Source: Dryococelus australis (taxonomy: Eukaryota; Arthropoda; Insecta; Phasmatodea; Phasmatidae). From it: 64,000 bases of DNA. The translations under genes were made by a program, and so were the position numbers. Within the stretch, counting starts at the first letter, position 1; every line of letters starts with the position of its first letter. The notes beneath the pieces were generated by a model, which saw only the letters and a program-made list of their open reading frames with translations, made no database searches and was not told where the DNA came from. Of this stretch, positions 1 to 11,341 are shown one piece after another. The DNA is taken from NCBI GenBank assembly GCA_029891345.1, contig CM056998.1, forward strand, positions 173,934,332 to 173,998,331, read 5' to 3'.

Positions 1-1245
1 CACAGACACAGAAATGGAAAAACCACAGTAGTGACCTTCGTAGACTTTAAGAAAGCCTGCTATTCAATAGACAGGAACACCATACTAGATGTACTGCGCG
101 ACAGAGGACTGGATACTGCAACACATGATTTAGTGAAAGAAACACTGGAAGCCACAACTGCCAGGGTAAGATACCGGATCGCACTGTCCGACAGCTTCGA
201 AATAAAGACAGAAGTCCGACAAGGGGATGGGCTGTTGCCGATACTGTTTAACCTTGTACTGGACGAAGTGGTGAAACAGTGGAGACAGTTAAACAAAGCC
301 ATGGGGATTGAAGGCGTACAGATTGGGTACAAGATCAAGCACAACGTAATAGTTGATTGCGTGGACTTTGCGGATGATATGGCATTACTAAATGAGAAGG
401 AAGAGGACACGAAGATGGAACTAGCAAACTTAGCAGAGATTGTAACGAAGGTCGGCCTGAAGATAGCCTACAGCAAGACCAATGTATTGCATGCAAAAAC
501 CGACTGGAAAATAGAAGGTCAAGTTGTAGGTAGAGTAGACAGCTTTCGGTACTTGGAAGAGAACATTACTGGCAAAATACAAAACAAAAATAGTACAATA
601 GACTGGGCACAGCTACTCCAGAGACTAAGATATGTGGCTAAGACAACCTACGGGAAGGAGAACTTATCGATGAACGCCAAACTGCGACATTATACGTCGA
701 TCATCAAGAGTGCCGCAATGTATGCAACAGAGATGCTGACATTAGGCAAGAGAGCTTGTATACACTCGGAGAGAGAGGAAAGAAAGATCTTGAGTACTAT
801 ATGGGGCACCAAAAAGCAAGGTGAATTTTGGATCCATATATCAAGGCAGGAGCTATACTAGAGCATAGAACCAATTTCGAGTGTGATACGGAAGAGAAGG
901 TTGATATTTAGGGGGCATCTGATGAGGATGAACGACATCAGGTTGACCAAGAAGATCTGGAATGCGGCATGCTTAACAGGAAACAGCTGGATGAAGGAAG
1001 TTTGGGAGGACTGGAAGGCAATTGGCATTATGGATAAAAGTCCCCAGACAATAGTAAAATATAGAGTCAGGTCAAGAACATGGTGGAAGGTCACAAATGG
1101 ACTGATACCAGGATCAAGAAACAACTCGCAGAAGCAGAGAGAAACAGGAGGAGTGAAATAAATGAAGAGGTATTGGGGAGAGCGAAGGCACGCTGAATAA
1201 GTCACTCGTGATCCTGATGGGTTATAATGAACTAGAAGAAGAAAT
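1..1245 (+). pseudogene. LINE (non-LTR retrotransposon) reverse transcriptase, 3' portion, one in-frame stop
   Basis: A long open frame runs from the window edge to a TAG at 859-861 and resumes in the same frame to a TAA at 1159-1161. Visible RT blocks in order: FVDFKKACYSIDR (start of palm), QGDGLLPILFNLVLD, the catalytic VDFADDMALL box (FADD at 367-378), GLKIAYSKT, and FRYLEENITG. A thumb-like region follows (TKLR-type block near 680), then a C-terminal GHLMRM-type segment after the stop. The order and spacing match non-LTR reverse transcriptases; the C-terminal segment resembles RTE-like or related clades, but the clade is inferred only. The 5' part (endonuclease) lies outside the window. 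The element appears to end near 1245 in an AGAAGAAGAAA-type tail. The single stop suggests a fairly young but dead copy. No host gene is indicated. Confidence 0.9.
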
Positions 1246-1556
1246 AGACATGGCCAACTACTTCATTTTGCTGGCATGTCAAATTTGTATGGCCGTGTCC
1301 GAATTGGCAGATTTTGTAGACAAAATTATCACGTGACCCGATTTTGTATACAAAAATGGTGACGTATATGGTAATTTGGTATTTCGTATTTTGTATCTAG
1401 TGGATGTTAGCAAAAATACAATGACAAAATCAGCGCCATATTTGTTTTTAATTTAAAAACACATGTGCAAATATGTACATAAAATGACTTTTAAAACAAA
1501 TAATTGTACATAAAATACACTAGGCATGTTTTAAAAAGCAAGTAAGTGTTGTGCTT

Positions 1557-1633
<77 letters not shown>

Positions 1634-4000
1634 CTTCACGATCTGCACACATACCGCACGACATGCACCAACTCCTTCACTTCTAAGTGCTCAAAAATCA
1701 TCAACATCTCCTCTGGAAGACTTTCTATAATTGTCGATTCCATTTTGTTTCTATACCTAGAAATATAGAAGCAGTCGTAAAAGAAAACCCCTGAATCTAT
1801 TAATCTTGTTTTTAAGAAAATCACTCTTAAATTTGATTACAATTACTTAATTCAAATCCTCCTGCACAGAACAGAGGCTGTGTACGAATTTACAAATTTC
1901 GTTATTTTGTTATTTTGTATATTCGTAATTTGATAGGTATCATTTTGGACGTTGTCGACAGTGAATTGTTTAGCACTCGCAGCAACACTAACAGCGCAAA
2001 ATATTTTTATCTAAATTTAATGCTTAAAACACTTGTAAAATTTCTGCAATTGTCACTGGAATACTATGGGACTACGTTAATAATTAAGAAAATAATAAGT
2101 TATGCAATAACGACTTTAAAAAAAATTCCGACATATATATATACCGGAAACTATATATATACACACTGTAATTTTTTCCTAGTATAACTACTGCAGTATT
2201 ATTGTGATAAAACTTAGATAAATTTATATTATAAAACTCTAATTTTCTAAGATTTTTGAAATAAACATCCACACCGACGTAAACATTATATTCAACAATG
2301 AAGCTTCATTTACTGTTTGAAATAACTTTATATTGGTCCAGATCAGCATTTCATTATCACTTTAGAATTTGTGGTAAAAAGTTGCCATGGTCGAATCCAT
2401 ACTACCATTCGATTTAAGAGATTTCTCAGCGGAGAAATTATTTTGCAAAATGACAACACTTGCTATGGTGCTATATACAATTCACTCCAAAAGTCTCGAC
2501 TATGTCAGTTCAAAAATTAGAATGTGTACATTGTTAGGCACACAGAAATCACAAAATAATTGAGAATAATTGTATTGAATTACATTTCTTGTTTTATTTT
2601 AATATAAATCCCTTTGATTTAATTCACACACTTACGCTTGCATATTTAAATGTATTTATAATTAAGAACGCAAAAGTATTTAGTAAAAACATTCTTCTTA
2701 CCCCTAAGTTGGACCTAGTGTCAGTTACGTCCAATTGTGTTTAATTCTACAAACCAGTTATATTTGTTTATATTTCATCTAAGGTTTGCATATGAAGTGG
2801 TCTTCCATTTCCACAAATTACTTCCTAGAACTACTAAACACTGTAATCTAACTAAGAATATTTTAACCATTCTAGATCTTTCTCTGAAAGTTTATCTCTG
2901 CACCTCGCTGACAAGTCCAATTTCTCTAGAATATTATTCAAAATAAAATTTTGACCACTCTTGGTGTTAATATTTTCAAAATCTATTAAGTTTTAACACT
3001 CAAACATACATTTTTATTTACGTAATTCAAATGTTTTTGATTAACACTTTATTACAAATAACCACATCAAAATTTAAGTATGCATACTAATTGGTCGCAT
3101 CGCCTCTAAGGAGGAAAAAATATATATGCACAGAAGTCTCGTACTTGCTACACAATCTTACTGTAAAAATAAATATGGTAAATTTTACAAATGCATTGAA
3201 GATCGCAACATTAAATAAGTTCCATACAATACAGTATCTTGTTATACAGATATATTATTATCTCATCCTTCAATTGCAAAGCGTCTTCAAACTTCGTGCG
3301 TAGTTCACATATTGCGGTATACATATCTTGGCTGTATTTTATTTGTGAATTAATTTTGTAAATAATATCTTTTATAGTTAAAGGTAGCATGTTACATATG
3401 TAATAGTGACTACGCCGTTTTACTGTTCATTTCTCCAGAGAATTAATGGGCTCTAGCATCCAGCATTGCCTTGGTTACAAGACAAGGTCGTTCCCTCTAC
3501 ACTACAAAGGTATAGGTAAAACAAAATTTTTAATTGGCTAACTCTAATAGCGAATTTCATACATTGCAGATTTATTTTCAAAGAAAACCGTGCGAAACAT
3601 TTGCATTCACTGTATTGGAAGTCACTTAAAAATAACCGTAGCCTATATGTGAGATCAGATTATAGAGAATAGAACATTTTCACCATTTTTTTTTCCTTTT
3701 GTGATGGTTAGTTTTTGACCTTGATTGTTTATCTCGTTAAAAATCCCAACACTTGTATTTTAACCTTCTATTCGTAGATTATATATTTTGGTTGTTCTTA
3801 TGTGGTATGTGCAGATGACTTATGTACATATATTCAGCCCACTTTCCGACGAAAAAAAAAAAGCTTATAAAATCACTTTCCTGCGTGTGTGTGCCTTCAT
3901 GTGTGTGTGCGTATGTATCCTCCCCCCATTTTAAAATTTTTTTAACGCTTCAACATAATTTCGCCAAATTCGTTAAACATATAGTACTTGGTAATTACAC
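1246..4000. other. AT-rich intergenic DNA with one (TA)n tract
   Basis: No coding region, RNA gene or recognisable transposon is visible here apart from the (TA)n tract at 1560-1632. The short open frames in this stretch have no conserved motifs and AT-driven composition. A short duplicated phrase (CAAATTTCGTTATTTTGTTATTTTGTAT near 1894) is simple sequence. Confidence 0.6.
1560..1632. repeat. (TA)n microsatellite, about 36 units
   Basis: Uninterrupted alternating TA over about 72 bases. It is one of at least four long TA tracts in the window (also 30.64, 32.13 and 43.39 kb). Confidence 0.97.
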
Positions 4001-4019
4001 ATGACTTTCATAGTTTTAG

Positions 4020-5065
4020 ACCACATCAGATACTTACTTTCAAAATATTTCAAAATATCTAGGGTGAGATGTCATACATCGGAAACCATTCAAATGATAT
4101 TACCCAAATTTTGTGTGCAGGCAGAGTATTGCGTAAGTATTACTTTTGAGATGGATATAGTTGTTGGTCAGCCATTTTTGGAAGATAGTACCAAATAAAA
4201 GAATAAAGATTTTACAGTATATATCAAAATCTACTCGACTGACCCTCGTCAAGTTTTGCACCTAAGTAATGCTACATTAGGTCATGTAAATGTATGTAAC
4301 TGAAATTGAGGAGTCACTTATTTTCTAAATGGCGGCCAATATATATATGTTATGTTTATTTGGTGTATCGACCATACCATTTACCAATTTAGACCAAATT
4401 TTGTATGCTAAAATTACCCGAACAAGCATCGTATATGCCACCACATGGTCATTTTTCTCAACCATTATATAAGATAGCACCACATGAATAAATAAAGTTA
4501 TGTCATATCTGGGTAAATAATTGACATATTCCTACCAAATAAGGCAAACAAATAGCGTTGAATGCGTAAACTTGTATGTTTTGAGTAGGTCAAGCATTTA
4601 TTTTCAAAATATTGGCTTTATAATAATTTTAGCACAGTATTATTAACAAAACAAATTCCAACTTGATTTTGTATGCTGGCAATATTTATTACAACCATCA
4701 AATTTGTCAATACAGAGCCTCGTTCCCCTGCCATTTTATAAGCTAGCCCCACAGTAAAAATTAAGTTTTTATGTCATGTTTCGGAAAAACAATCAACCCA
4801 TTATCACCTAATTTGGCGAAAAAGTTGTACTGTTATAGGCCAAATAATTATACATATTTCTTATGCGTGACAGTTATTATCAGAATTGTGACTATAGAAT
4901 CATTTTAGTTTAGCATGCTATATCTTCGAAACTAAGTAAACGATATTAACTTAACTTTGAATACTGGCAGTATAGTCACCGAATGTGCTAGTGCATAACT
5001 TTTTTTGACCTCCATTTATGAAGATCTTCACATATTATGTCGTCTAAATTTTACTCAGTTGTGTG
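4020..5065. repeat. Degenerate tandem repeat, period about 270-290 bp, 3-4 copies
   Basis: The phrase TTTTGTATGC or a close variant recurs at 4109, 4399, 4667 and (as TTTGAATACTGGCAG) 4957, giving spacings of 290, 268 and 290. Other phrases keep the same order: CCATT..ATAAGATAGCACCACA (about 4175, 4463 and 4733), a TTATGTCAT block (about 4500 and 4770) and ACCAAATTTGGC-type blocks. The copies are heavily diverged, so this is an old satellite-like or internally repeated element. No protein signal is seen. Confidence 0.6.
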
Positions 5066-5389
5066 AAGTTTGCAACAAAATTACATCATCACACTTCGAC
5101 AACATAGACGAAGAAATAATACTTCACCAGCACTGTTTGTAAGGTTCTCTTTAACGTAATATTACACCGTAACAATCAGAGCGTAAACCATTCAAATGAA
5201 CCGGATGTGTTGTACAATTTTTTTTATGTAGGGAAGAACATATGATTGGGACACCGTCAACTGGGCATTATATTGGCAAAAAAATGACCAAAAATGAATG
5301 TTCTACAGTATTGAAATCGTGAACAGTGTGAACCAATATGACAGTGAGTGGAGAGTAGAGAGATTTGGGCTGCTTGTAACATAGAGGAA
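5066..5389. other. Intergenic DNA, nothing recognised
   Basis: About 320 bases between the degenerate tandem repeat and a SINE. No open frame of note, no repeat structure and no RNA gene seen. Confidence 0.5.
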
Positions 5390-5606
5390 TTGAGAGCCGA
5401 TGAGTGTAAAGTGAGGTAAGTATGGAGCAAAGCCAGTATTCAAGGGGTGGGGAAATGGGAGATCCTCGAGAAAACCAACCAACCAGCAGCATCGTCTTGC
5501 ACGATTACCTAATATAAAGATCCGGGAGTGACCCCAACGGGAATAGAAACCAGTTTGCCTAGATGGGAGGCAAGTAGTCTGGCCATTACACCACCGCGGT
5601 CCCGAT
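5390..5606 (-). mobile_element. tRNA-derived SINE, minus orientation
   Basis: Read on the minus strand, the copy starts with a tRNA-like head (GGGACCGCGGTGGTGTAATGG, box A-like; then a box B-like GGTTTCTATTCCCGTTGGGG). It continues into a body shared with copies at 26.1, 26.6, 27.8, 40.5, 45.5, 47.5 and 47.8 kb, including the phrases CCCATTTCCCCA and CTCACTTTACACTCATCGGCTCTCAA. Transcription in the family would be by RNA polymerase III. The copy is diverged. Short open frames here are SINE shadows. Confidence 0.85.
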
Positions 5607-5968
5607 AAGACCGTGGCAAATGGGTACACAGATACCAGCCGGAACAATAATCTTGTAGACTTGAATATAGAGACTCACTTTCATTATGTTTTTAAGATAA
5701 GTGAATCTCCACTGCACTCAAGATGTTAATTTAACGCCTGTGTTAAAACTGTGAAATCTTAATTACGTGCGGACACAGACAGGCTGGCATGTTGAAGGTA
5801 TGCTTCTTGACAGTAGCGTGTAGCCAAGATGTATAAATCCCCTCAATCCCTCCCAGCCCTCATAGGGCCGAACTTACATCAACTATAATCGATTGTTTGA
5901 GAGAGAGAGAGAAAAAAAAAAGAGAGAGTGAATACAAAAAGATGTGGCGTACCAAGTCGGTTGGCAGC
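5607..5968. other. Intergenic DNA with a short GA-rich run
   Basis: Nothing coding is supported. A GAGAGAGAGAGAAAAAAAAA run lies near 5899-5925. Confidence 0.5.
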
Positions 5969-6245
5969 AACAAGAGGGCCGCACTTCAAATCTTGGGCAC
6001 AGCTGTCATGAGGCTTTCACACAGTGCTCGGGGAGGCAGGTTTGATGGGTTGGTGGTTGTTATGGCGAGGGGTTCTTATTGACCACACAGACAGCCTGTC
6101 AAGATGGTGGCACTTCAGATCATAGGCACAGCTATCACGATACTTCCACGCAGTGTTCGATGAGGCAGTTTTGAGAGGTTGGCGGTGATTTGGCAAGGGT
6201 GTGTTATTGATCACACATGTAACTATCAACAGGGTGGCCCTTGAG
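5969..6245. repeat. Tandem duplication, period 129 bp, about 2.1 copies
   Basis: GCACTTCAAATCTTGGGCACAG at 5981 matches GCACTTCAGATCATAGGCACAG at 6110. Downstream blocks match in order (CACAGTGCTCGGGGAGGCAG / CGCAGTGTTCGATGAGGCAG; GGTTGGTGGTTGTTATGGC / GGTTGGCGGTGATTTGGC; TTATTGACCACACA / TTATTGATCACACA). A third partial unit begins near 6232 (GGTGGCCCTT). Copies are roughly 80% alike by eye. No coding content is inferred. Confidence 0.8.
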
Positions 6246-6419
6246 AATAGTCATACTCATCCTGAATTATACCTACAATTAAGCCATAATTGTATCCTAT
6301 TTTACTACCAGTCTAGGCGTAATGAGTTATTAATAGCGCACATATTCAAATTATTATTATCGAAAAACAATTTAAACACACCTCCCTCAAGTCAATGATG
6401 TCTAAATGCGCCATACTCC

Positions 6420-6760
6420 ACGGAGCCTCAGGTATACGGGGCACTACTTGCCCTATCTTGGTGTTATGGCCCTGCTTACATTGTTGGCACTAGCAGGATC
6501 TGACAAACTCTGTCACATCCTTCTTTATACTCGGCCACGCAAAATGACTGAATATCTTATGAAGTGTTCTACTAATTCCTTAATGCCCCCCTAATACCGA
6601 TTCATGGAAGTAGGTTAAGACCATTACTCTTAAACGTTCCGGGACCACGAGTTTATGTGCCCTATCAGATTTTCCGGTATAATACAACAAACCTTTGTTT
6701 TCCACATAAGGCACCGCGCCTCCTCCCTTTAAAGTGCCCATATACCTGGCGCTTGAAGCG
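6420..6760 (-). pseudogene. Ty3/gypsy integrase N-terminal zinc-binding remnant
   Basis: Minus-strand translation gives a stretch with LVVPERLRVMVL and FHESVLGGH, then after a stop a W..IKKDV.EFVRSC..CQQCK block. This is the H-H-C-C zinc-binding module that precedes the integrase catalytic core in Ty3/gypsy polyproteins. Internal stops are present, and the D,D,E core that should follow at lower coordinates is not recognisable, so the element seems truncated here. Confidence 0.75.
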
Positions 6761-7278
6761 CGTTGCAGAATGTTCGAAATACATGTATTTCTACAAAACT
6801 ATTAAACATGCATCCAGTGTACTGATCTACGAAAAGAACACACATTTCAGACGAGGGCTGTTGAGTATTTTGAAGACCTCAAGTTAATTAGAACACCATT
6901 TAAGAGCACCCCAAAATTACTAAAAAACGGCCTTGTCAAAGCACTGTATCTCAAAATGTACGTGTCAGATCCATACAAAACTAGTCAAGAGGCATGCATT
7001 GAACCTTCCTACACACTATCCACCAATAAAATAATAGGGTCACCACTAAAAGTCCCATAGGTACACGCAGCATGGCGAGAACACTGCACGCCAGTTCATA
7101 GTCTTGCGCTTAGCAGCGATGGGGGACTTGATGCGCGTGGCAGTGTCACCTTTAACACTCCCGAGCCTCTCGGCTTTAAACGGGGAAAAAAGCTTTAGGT
7201 TGACGGGCGTCTTAAATCGGTAACTATTTGTGGACAAAACACGTCTTGTCCCTGGGCCTCACGCAAACGAACGAAAAA
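6761..7278 (-). other. Linker between RNase H and integrase of the Ty3/gypsy element, decayed
   Basis: No clear motif. The position between the RNase H tail (7279) and the integrase zinc module (6760), together with composition similar to the rest of the element, suggests degraded polyprotein linker. Confidence 0.45.
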
Positions 7279-7501
7279 TTATGGAAAGCACTGTATCAAG
7301 TTCAAGGACGCCGACCTTCCCTCTCCATTGCCCACCTCGAACTCGTCCGGGTCGAACATACATGACAGGGCGTCCGCCACGTGATTATCAGCTCCCCTCA
7401 CGTGATGCAATTTGAAGCGGAAGCTCGTCAGATGCAACACCCATCTTCCCAGCTTCCCTAGTTGTGGGTGATTTAATACCCAACTCAACGCCTGGTTGTC
7501 T
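7279..7501 (-). pseudogene. Ty3/gypsy RNase H, C-terminal part
   Basis: The frame reads LLYTDNQALSWVLNHP, then GKLGRWVLHLTSF, HHVRGADNHVADALS. YTDNQAL and the H..G..N..ADALS end are hallmark blocks of Ty3/gypsy RNase H. The frame is cut at its upstream side (7502-7509) by the hAT-like element; the remainder of RNase H resumes at 9079. Confidence 0.9.
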
Positions 7502-7509
7502 GTATACAG

Positions 7510-9078
7510 CAGTGGCGGCTGCTGAGGTAGGGCTGCGTGGCGCAGCCCTCCTAATAAAATCTCAGAACACATACCTCTACGTATCTGCTAATCAATAAAT
7601 AATACTGCGTACGAATATGGAGGTTATTTAGCAGCCAATGTTTTTGAGATGGACAAGATTCTTGTCACGAGAGAAATGGTTTTTGGAAATGTCGAGTGGT
7701 GGGGCGGCAGATTCTTCGCTCCGAAGTGGGTAGAGCTAGTAGAGACAGATGACCGTAACATAGGACAAGGGGTGCTACGGGAGGGAGGGAAGACTTCAGG
7801 GTCTCGGTCCTTTTCAGCCAATCGCATGTTGTAAATCGGAGAGAGCTGGGTGCGCCCCTGCTCAAACAAAAAAATGGTTTCCTGGAACTTGACAAAACTA
7901 CCAAAACTACATGTTTTGTAAGCACACTTTCGCGTTCCACTCTTTTGCAGTTAAACACATTTCTTAACAATGCTTGTATTTATTTCAAATATTTTTTATT
8001 TATAGATATCGTTCAAACTCGCGTGAGCTTCAAATATAGTGCGCAATACTCTGAATAAGTTTGATGTTAATTAATGATGAGCTATGAGCATCGGTCAGAA
8101 GCAGGGTTGAATTGTTGTTAATGTCATGTTGTGTAAACTTGTAAATAATTGTTAATTCGGCGAGTAACATTTTAAACCTTATTACCACAAAGATTTTCAA
8201 TTACGATAATTAACTAGAGCTACAGAATCTAGGACAAGCAAAGCCACAGTCAATTAAAATTCATCAACAATGCCAAGGTAGTAAATGGTTCGTATACGAG
8301 AAAATTCAACGCAAGTACATACAATTTCGCGCACTGGCTATGCGGGTGTGAAGTTGGAAATGTGTTGTTTTGTTTAATTTGTTTTGTTAATGAAACCTAA
8401 TGATCTTGTGCGGACTATAAATGGGGTAAAAGATTTAAAACATTTGGGAGACAAAGTTAAAACACAAAAATCATGTTCGCAACATATAAAAAATGCCATA
8501 AAATTTTCATTGCTTGGTAAGGTGAATACACATTGCCAGTAATATAGTGCTTACAGGTAAAGGAATGAATTTTTTTTACAAATATATTAATTAAGATATG
8601 CCTTTTTCATCCTTTAATTAAAATTCGACATGAATTTTGTATGTACTGTAAGCTATGTAAATTAGTATTTGGTTTTAAAAATATTTGTTTTCGTTTACTT
8701 AAGTTATAATCATCATTAGTATGGTAGAGTGTGTATTATTATGCTATCTCTCATTGTCTCGTGTAATGTACCACACCATGTAGGTACTGGTTGGAAGGCA
8801 TATAACCTAAACAAACTTAAAACAAATACATACATGTGGTAGTGATTATATCTGAACCAGCGGTCACAGTATGTTGACCATTACATATCATACGATGATA
8901 CATTTTTCTTCAAACAACCACACTTATTTTTTGTATTCAGCTACATAAGCTACACTTACTTAAGCCTGTCGTACGCAATATATTTATCACTGTGCATATT
9001 TAAAAAAATGATATTTGTAATGATATGAGTTAGGACCGCTACAGCCCTCCTAGTTTCAAATGTCACCAGCCGCCACTG
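7510..9078. mobile_element. Non-autonomous hAT-like DNA transposon nested in the Ty3/gypsy RNase H
   Basis: The ends are perfect 12-bp inverted repeats: CAGTGGCGGCTG at 7510-7521 and its complement CAGCCGCCACTG at 9067-9078. They are flanked by near-identical 8-bp target duplications, GTATACAG (7502-7509) and GTATACGG (9079-9086). CAG-type termini and an 8-bp duplication are the signature of the hAT superfamily. Just inside both ends are AGGGCTG / CAGCCCTCCTA subterminal motifs. The 1,569-bp interior is AT-rich and has no transposase frame; the longest open frames (about 100 codons near 7.7-8.0 kb) show no recognisable motif. Removing 7502-9078 would restore continuity of the RNase H domain, so the insertion is younger than the gypsy element. 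Confidence 0.9.
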
Positions 9079-9411
9079 GTATACGGGTCGCACTCATCAT
9101 GCTCGATGTACGTACCGGATTTCTCCAGGCCATATATACAGGCTAGCGTCTCATTTTCATAAACTCCTAAGTTCCGTTTGTTTTCCGTTAAGTTGCGACT
9201 CGCAAAGGAGACCGGAGCTTAATCTCGTTTGGTCGGTTGACTTCAAACCGCCCCCAAGGCTAAAGAGGACGCATCCACTTCAACAATGAACTGTCGCTCA
9301 AAATCCGGTAACTGCGAAACTGGCGGGGTGGTCATCCAGTTCTTTAACTCAATAAACGCCGCTTGTTGTTCGGGACCCCAACAGAAAGTTACTCCTTTCT
9401 TTTTCAACTGA
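9079..9411 (-). pseudogene. Ty3/gypsy RNase H, N-terminal part
   Basis: Minus-strand translation contains APFNQLKKKGVTFCWG, then the RNase H opening block FIVEVDASSLALGAV, and a SFASRNLTENKRN block. These match the connection and RNase H start in Ty3/gypsy. Stops interrupt it near the end. It continues from the RT segment at 9412-9969 and is cut at 9078 by the hAT-like insertion. Confidence 0.85.
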
Positions 9412-9969
9412 TTAAAAGGAGCGGCTATTTTCGCAATAGTGTTCTATAAAACGAGCGTAATATCTCATTATGCCCAGAAATTTTTTCACCGCTTTTAAGT
9501 TCTTAGGTTTGGGAAAATTTAAGATAGGAGCAACGCTCTCCGGATCTATGAGCAAACGGCCCTCCGACAAAACATATCCTAGGAACCGAACATGGTCAGA
9601 ACCCAGGACCACCTTGTCGGGGTTCACAGTTAGCCCCACGTCTCTCATTTTGGTCAACACACAACGTAGATGTTCCAAGTTGGAATTAAAATCCTCACTG
9701 CAGACGGCAATGCCATCAGTATAATTAAATACAAATTGAAATTTAATGTCTGCCAATACGTGATCCAGTACCCGCGAGAGCGCATGACCACCGAAATTTG
9801 ACCCCATTTGGACACGGGTAGATTCAAATTGGCTCCACGTAGTAGTGAATGCAGTATATTTATGACAGAATGGATGGAGCAAACTTTGATGTAAGAAATT
9901 ATTTAAATATAATATTGAAAAGATATGTGCTTTTGCTAGGTGCTGCAAAGCACAATCAATAGTTGGCAA
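9412..9969 (-). pseudogene. Ty3/gypsy reverse transcriptase, palm and thumb
   Basis: A 185-residue frame. Blocks: IDCALQHLAKAHIFSILYLN (motif A region, the usual Asp replaced), YTAFTTTWSQFE, VQMGSNFGGHALSRVLD (motif B region), FNYTDGIAV at residues 81-89 (motif C), GLTVNPDKVVLGSDHVRFLG, and KFLGIMRYYARFI. The motif C YxDD has become YTDG, so the enzyme could not be active. The frame carries on from 10021-10449 with a gap and frameshift of about 50 bases. Confidence 0.92.
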
Positions 9970-10020
9970 TGGGAACGGAATATTGTGTATTATTTTTATT
10001 AATGAGGGAATGATTTACTA

Positions 10021-10449
10021 TCAACCTATATTTATCAGACTCCTTTTTTTTTTTTTTACAAGAAAACAGGGGGAATAGTAGTCGGAAGTTGAGGAAACAA
10101 TCACACCAGCTTCCAAATGTTTCTGGATGATTTCTTTAAAAGCTTTTAATTTAGGAGGTAGACACTGAAAGGGCTTGACCCGCACCGGATTATCATCCAC
10201 TAAGGAAAACCTATAAGGCAGGATATCGCATTTTCCTATTTTCGACATCATCACACAATCAATTTCCGACCTTAAATCTTCCAAACTCTGCCGCAAGGAA
10301 AACTTCTCCGCGCCTTCCTGCATAACTGGTACCAAAACATCTTGAGGAAAATATGCTTTAAGCCCTACACGAATACCAGGTGCAAACCCAAAAGAGAGGT
10401 ACCCTTGGTCCAAGTTCACCGAAGCTCTTGATTTTCCCAGGAAATCCAA
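10021..10449 (-). pseudogene. Ty3/gypsy protease-RT linker and RT fingers
   Basis: A 142-residue frame with DILPYRFSLVDDNPVRVKPFQCLPPKLKAFKEIIQKHLEAGVI read as separate short blocks, ending in SSDYYSPCFLVKKKK-type sequence. The PYR..LVDD.PVR..P....P....A..E.I...LEAGVI.PS pattern is the entry to the Ty3/gypsy RT domain. A long A/T run near 10043-10060 probably marks the frameshift to the next segment. Confidence 0.88.
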
Positions 10450-10747
10450 CCCTATAATAATGTTGAGAAATATGATTTAAAAAAACCCAGTATGAATGCA
10501 TCCATGAGAAACACCCAATTTTAAAATGCAAATTAACCTGAAAACTTGCCTTAATGACATTTCTGTCTGCAACACACATACACATTTTCTCACTTGATAA
10601 CATGCGTGAAGCTGATATGATTTTCTGTTGCAACAAAAGATTTAAAAAGGATTGATTTATAACACTATGAGTAGCGCATGTGTCTAGAAGAGCCAGGAAG
10701 TTATGCCCCGCACATGTAATGGTGACCATACACTTAGACAAGGTCAA
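10358..10747 (-). pseudogene. Ty3/gypsy aspartic protease, active site altered
   Basis: The frame contains CAGHNFLALLDTCATHSVIN at residues 12-31. Retroviral-type proteases carry D-T/S-G-A at this place; here Gly is replaced by Cys (DTCAT). The flanking hydrophobic LLDT and following SVIN fit the family. It overlaps the next frame (10021-10449), consistent with a frameshift within the former polyprotein. Confidence 0.82.
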
Positions 10748-10764
10748 TGGGATTTTCTTTTTCT

Positions 10765-11341
10765 TTAGACCGATAGACCTGTCTTTGTGTTTCCTACGGG
10801 TCCCGTGTCGTTTCCCTGTTTTCTACACGCGGCTCTGGGGTGCCCTTCTTCACATCTGAAGCATTTCCGCATCGCAGGTGGTCTTACAGCCTCTTTGCAT
10901 TCATGCGCAATGTGTCCACGAACAAAACAATTCGCACGTCTGATCGATTTATTTTCATTCCACGTCTGACCTTGAATGTACACCATACGGGCCGATGCCA
11001 TCTGTTTCTTTCTGCCTCTCCCCTCGCATGTTTCCGACAACACGCGGAGCTCCCGCCCGGATTTAAAACGTGGCTGCACGTACGTAGCATGGCGGCATAG
11101 CTCACGAAAGAAAGTGGGAACAGCTACCAGCTTGCACAAACCGCATATCAAGATTATCGATAGTAAATTCCACCAATTCATGTTCCTCCATGCGCATACC
11201 CAGCACATCATGAAATGAGCAAATTGAGTCAATATATTCACACATGGGTTTATTACGACACAGCCGTTCACATTCTTTTCTCACTCGTGGTGGAAACAAT
11301 GCCTCGATCATACGTGTTTTAAAGCCAAGAAAGTCCCGCAT
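10765..11341 (-). pseudogene. Ty3/gypsy gag-like protein with zinc knuckles
   Basis: Two overlapping minus frames cover this segment. The first (11341-11102) reads like a gag capsid piece (FLGFKTRMIEALFPPRVRKE, then ELVEFTIDNLDMRF). The second (11271-10765) ends in nucleocapsid knuckles: CFVRGHIAHEC, in which the second Cys of the CCHC is Arg, and CFRCEEGHPRAAC, a C-x2-C-x3-H-x4-C variant. Knuckles directly upstream of a protease frame are typical of gag. Several frameshifts are present. Confidence 0.8.

Noticed and set aside
7649-7970. hAT transposase frame inside the nested element
   Set aside because: Frames on both strands are about 60-100 codons without dimerisation or zinc-finger motifs; treated as non-coding interior.
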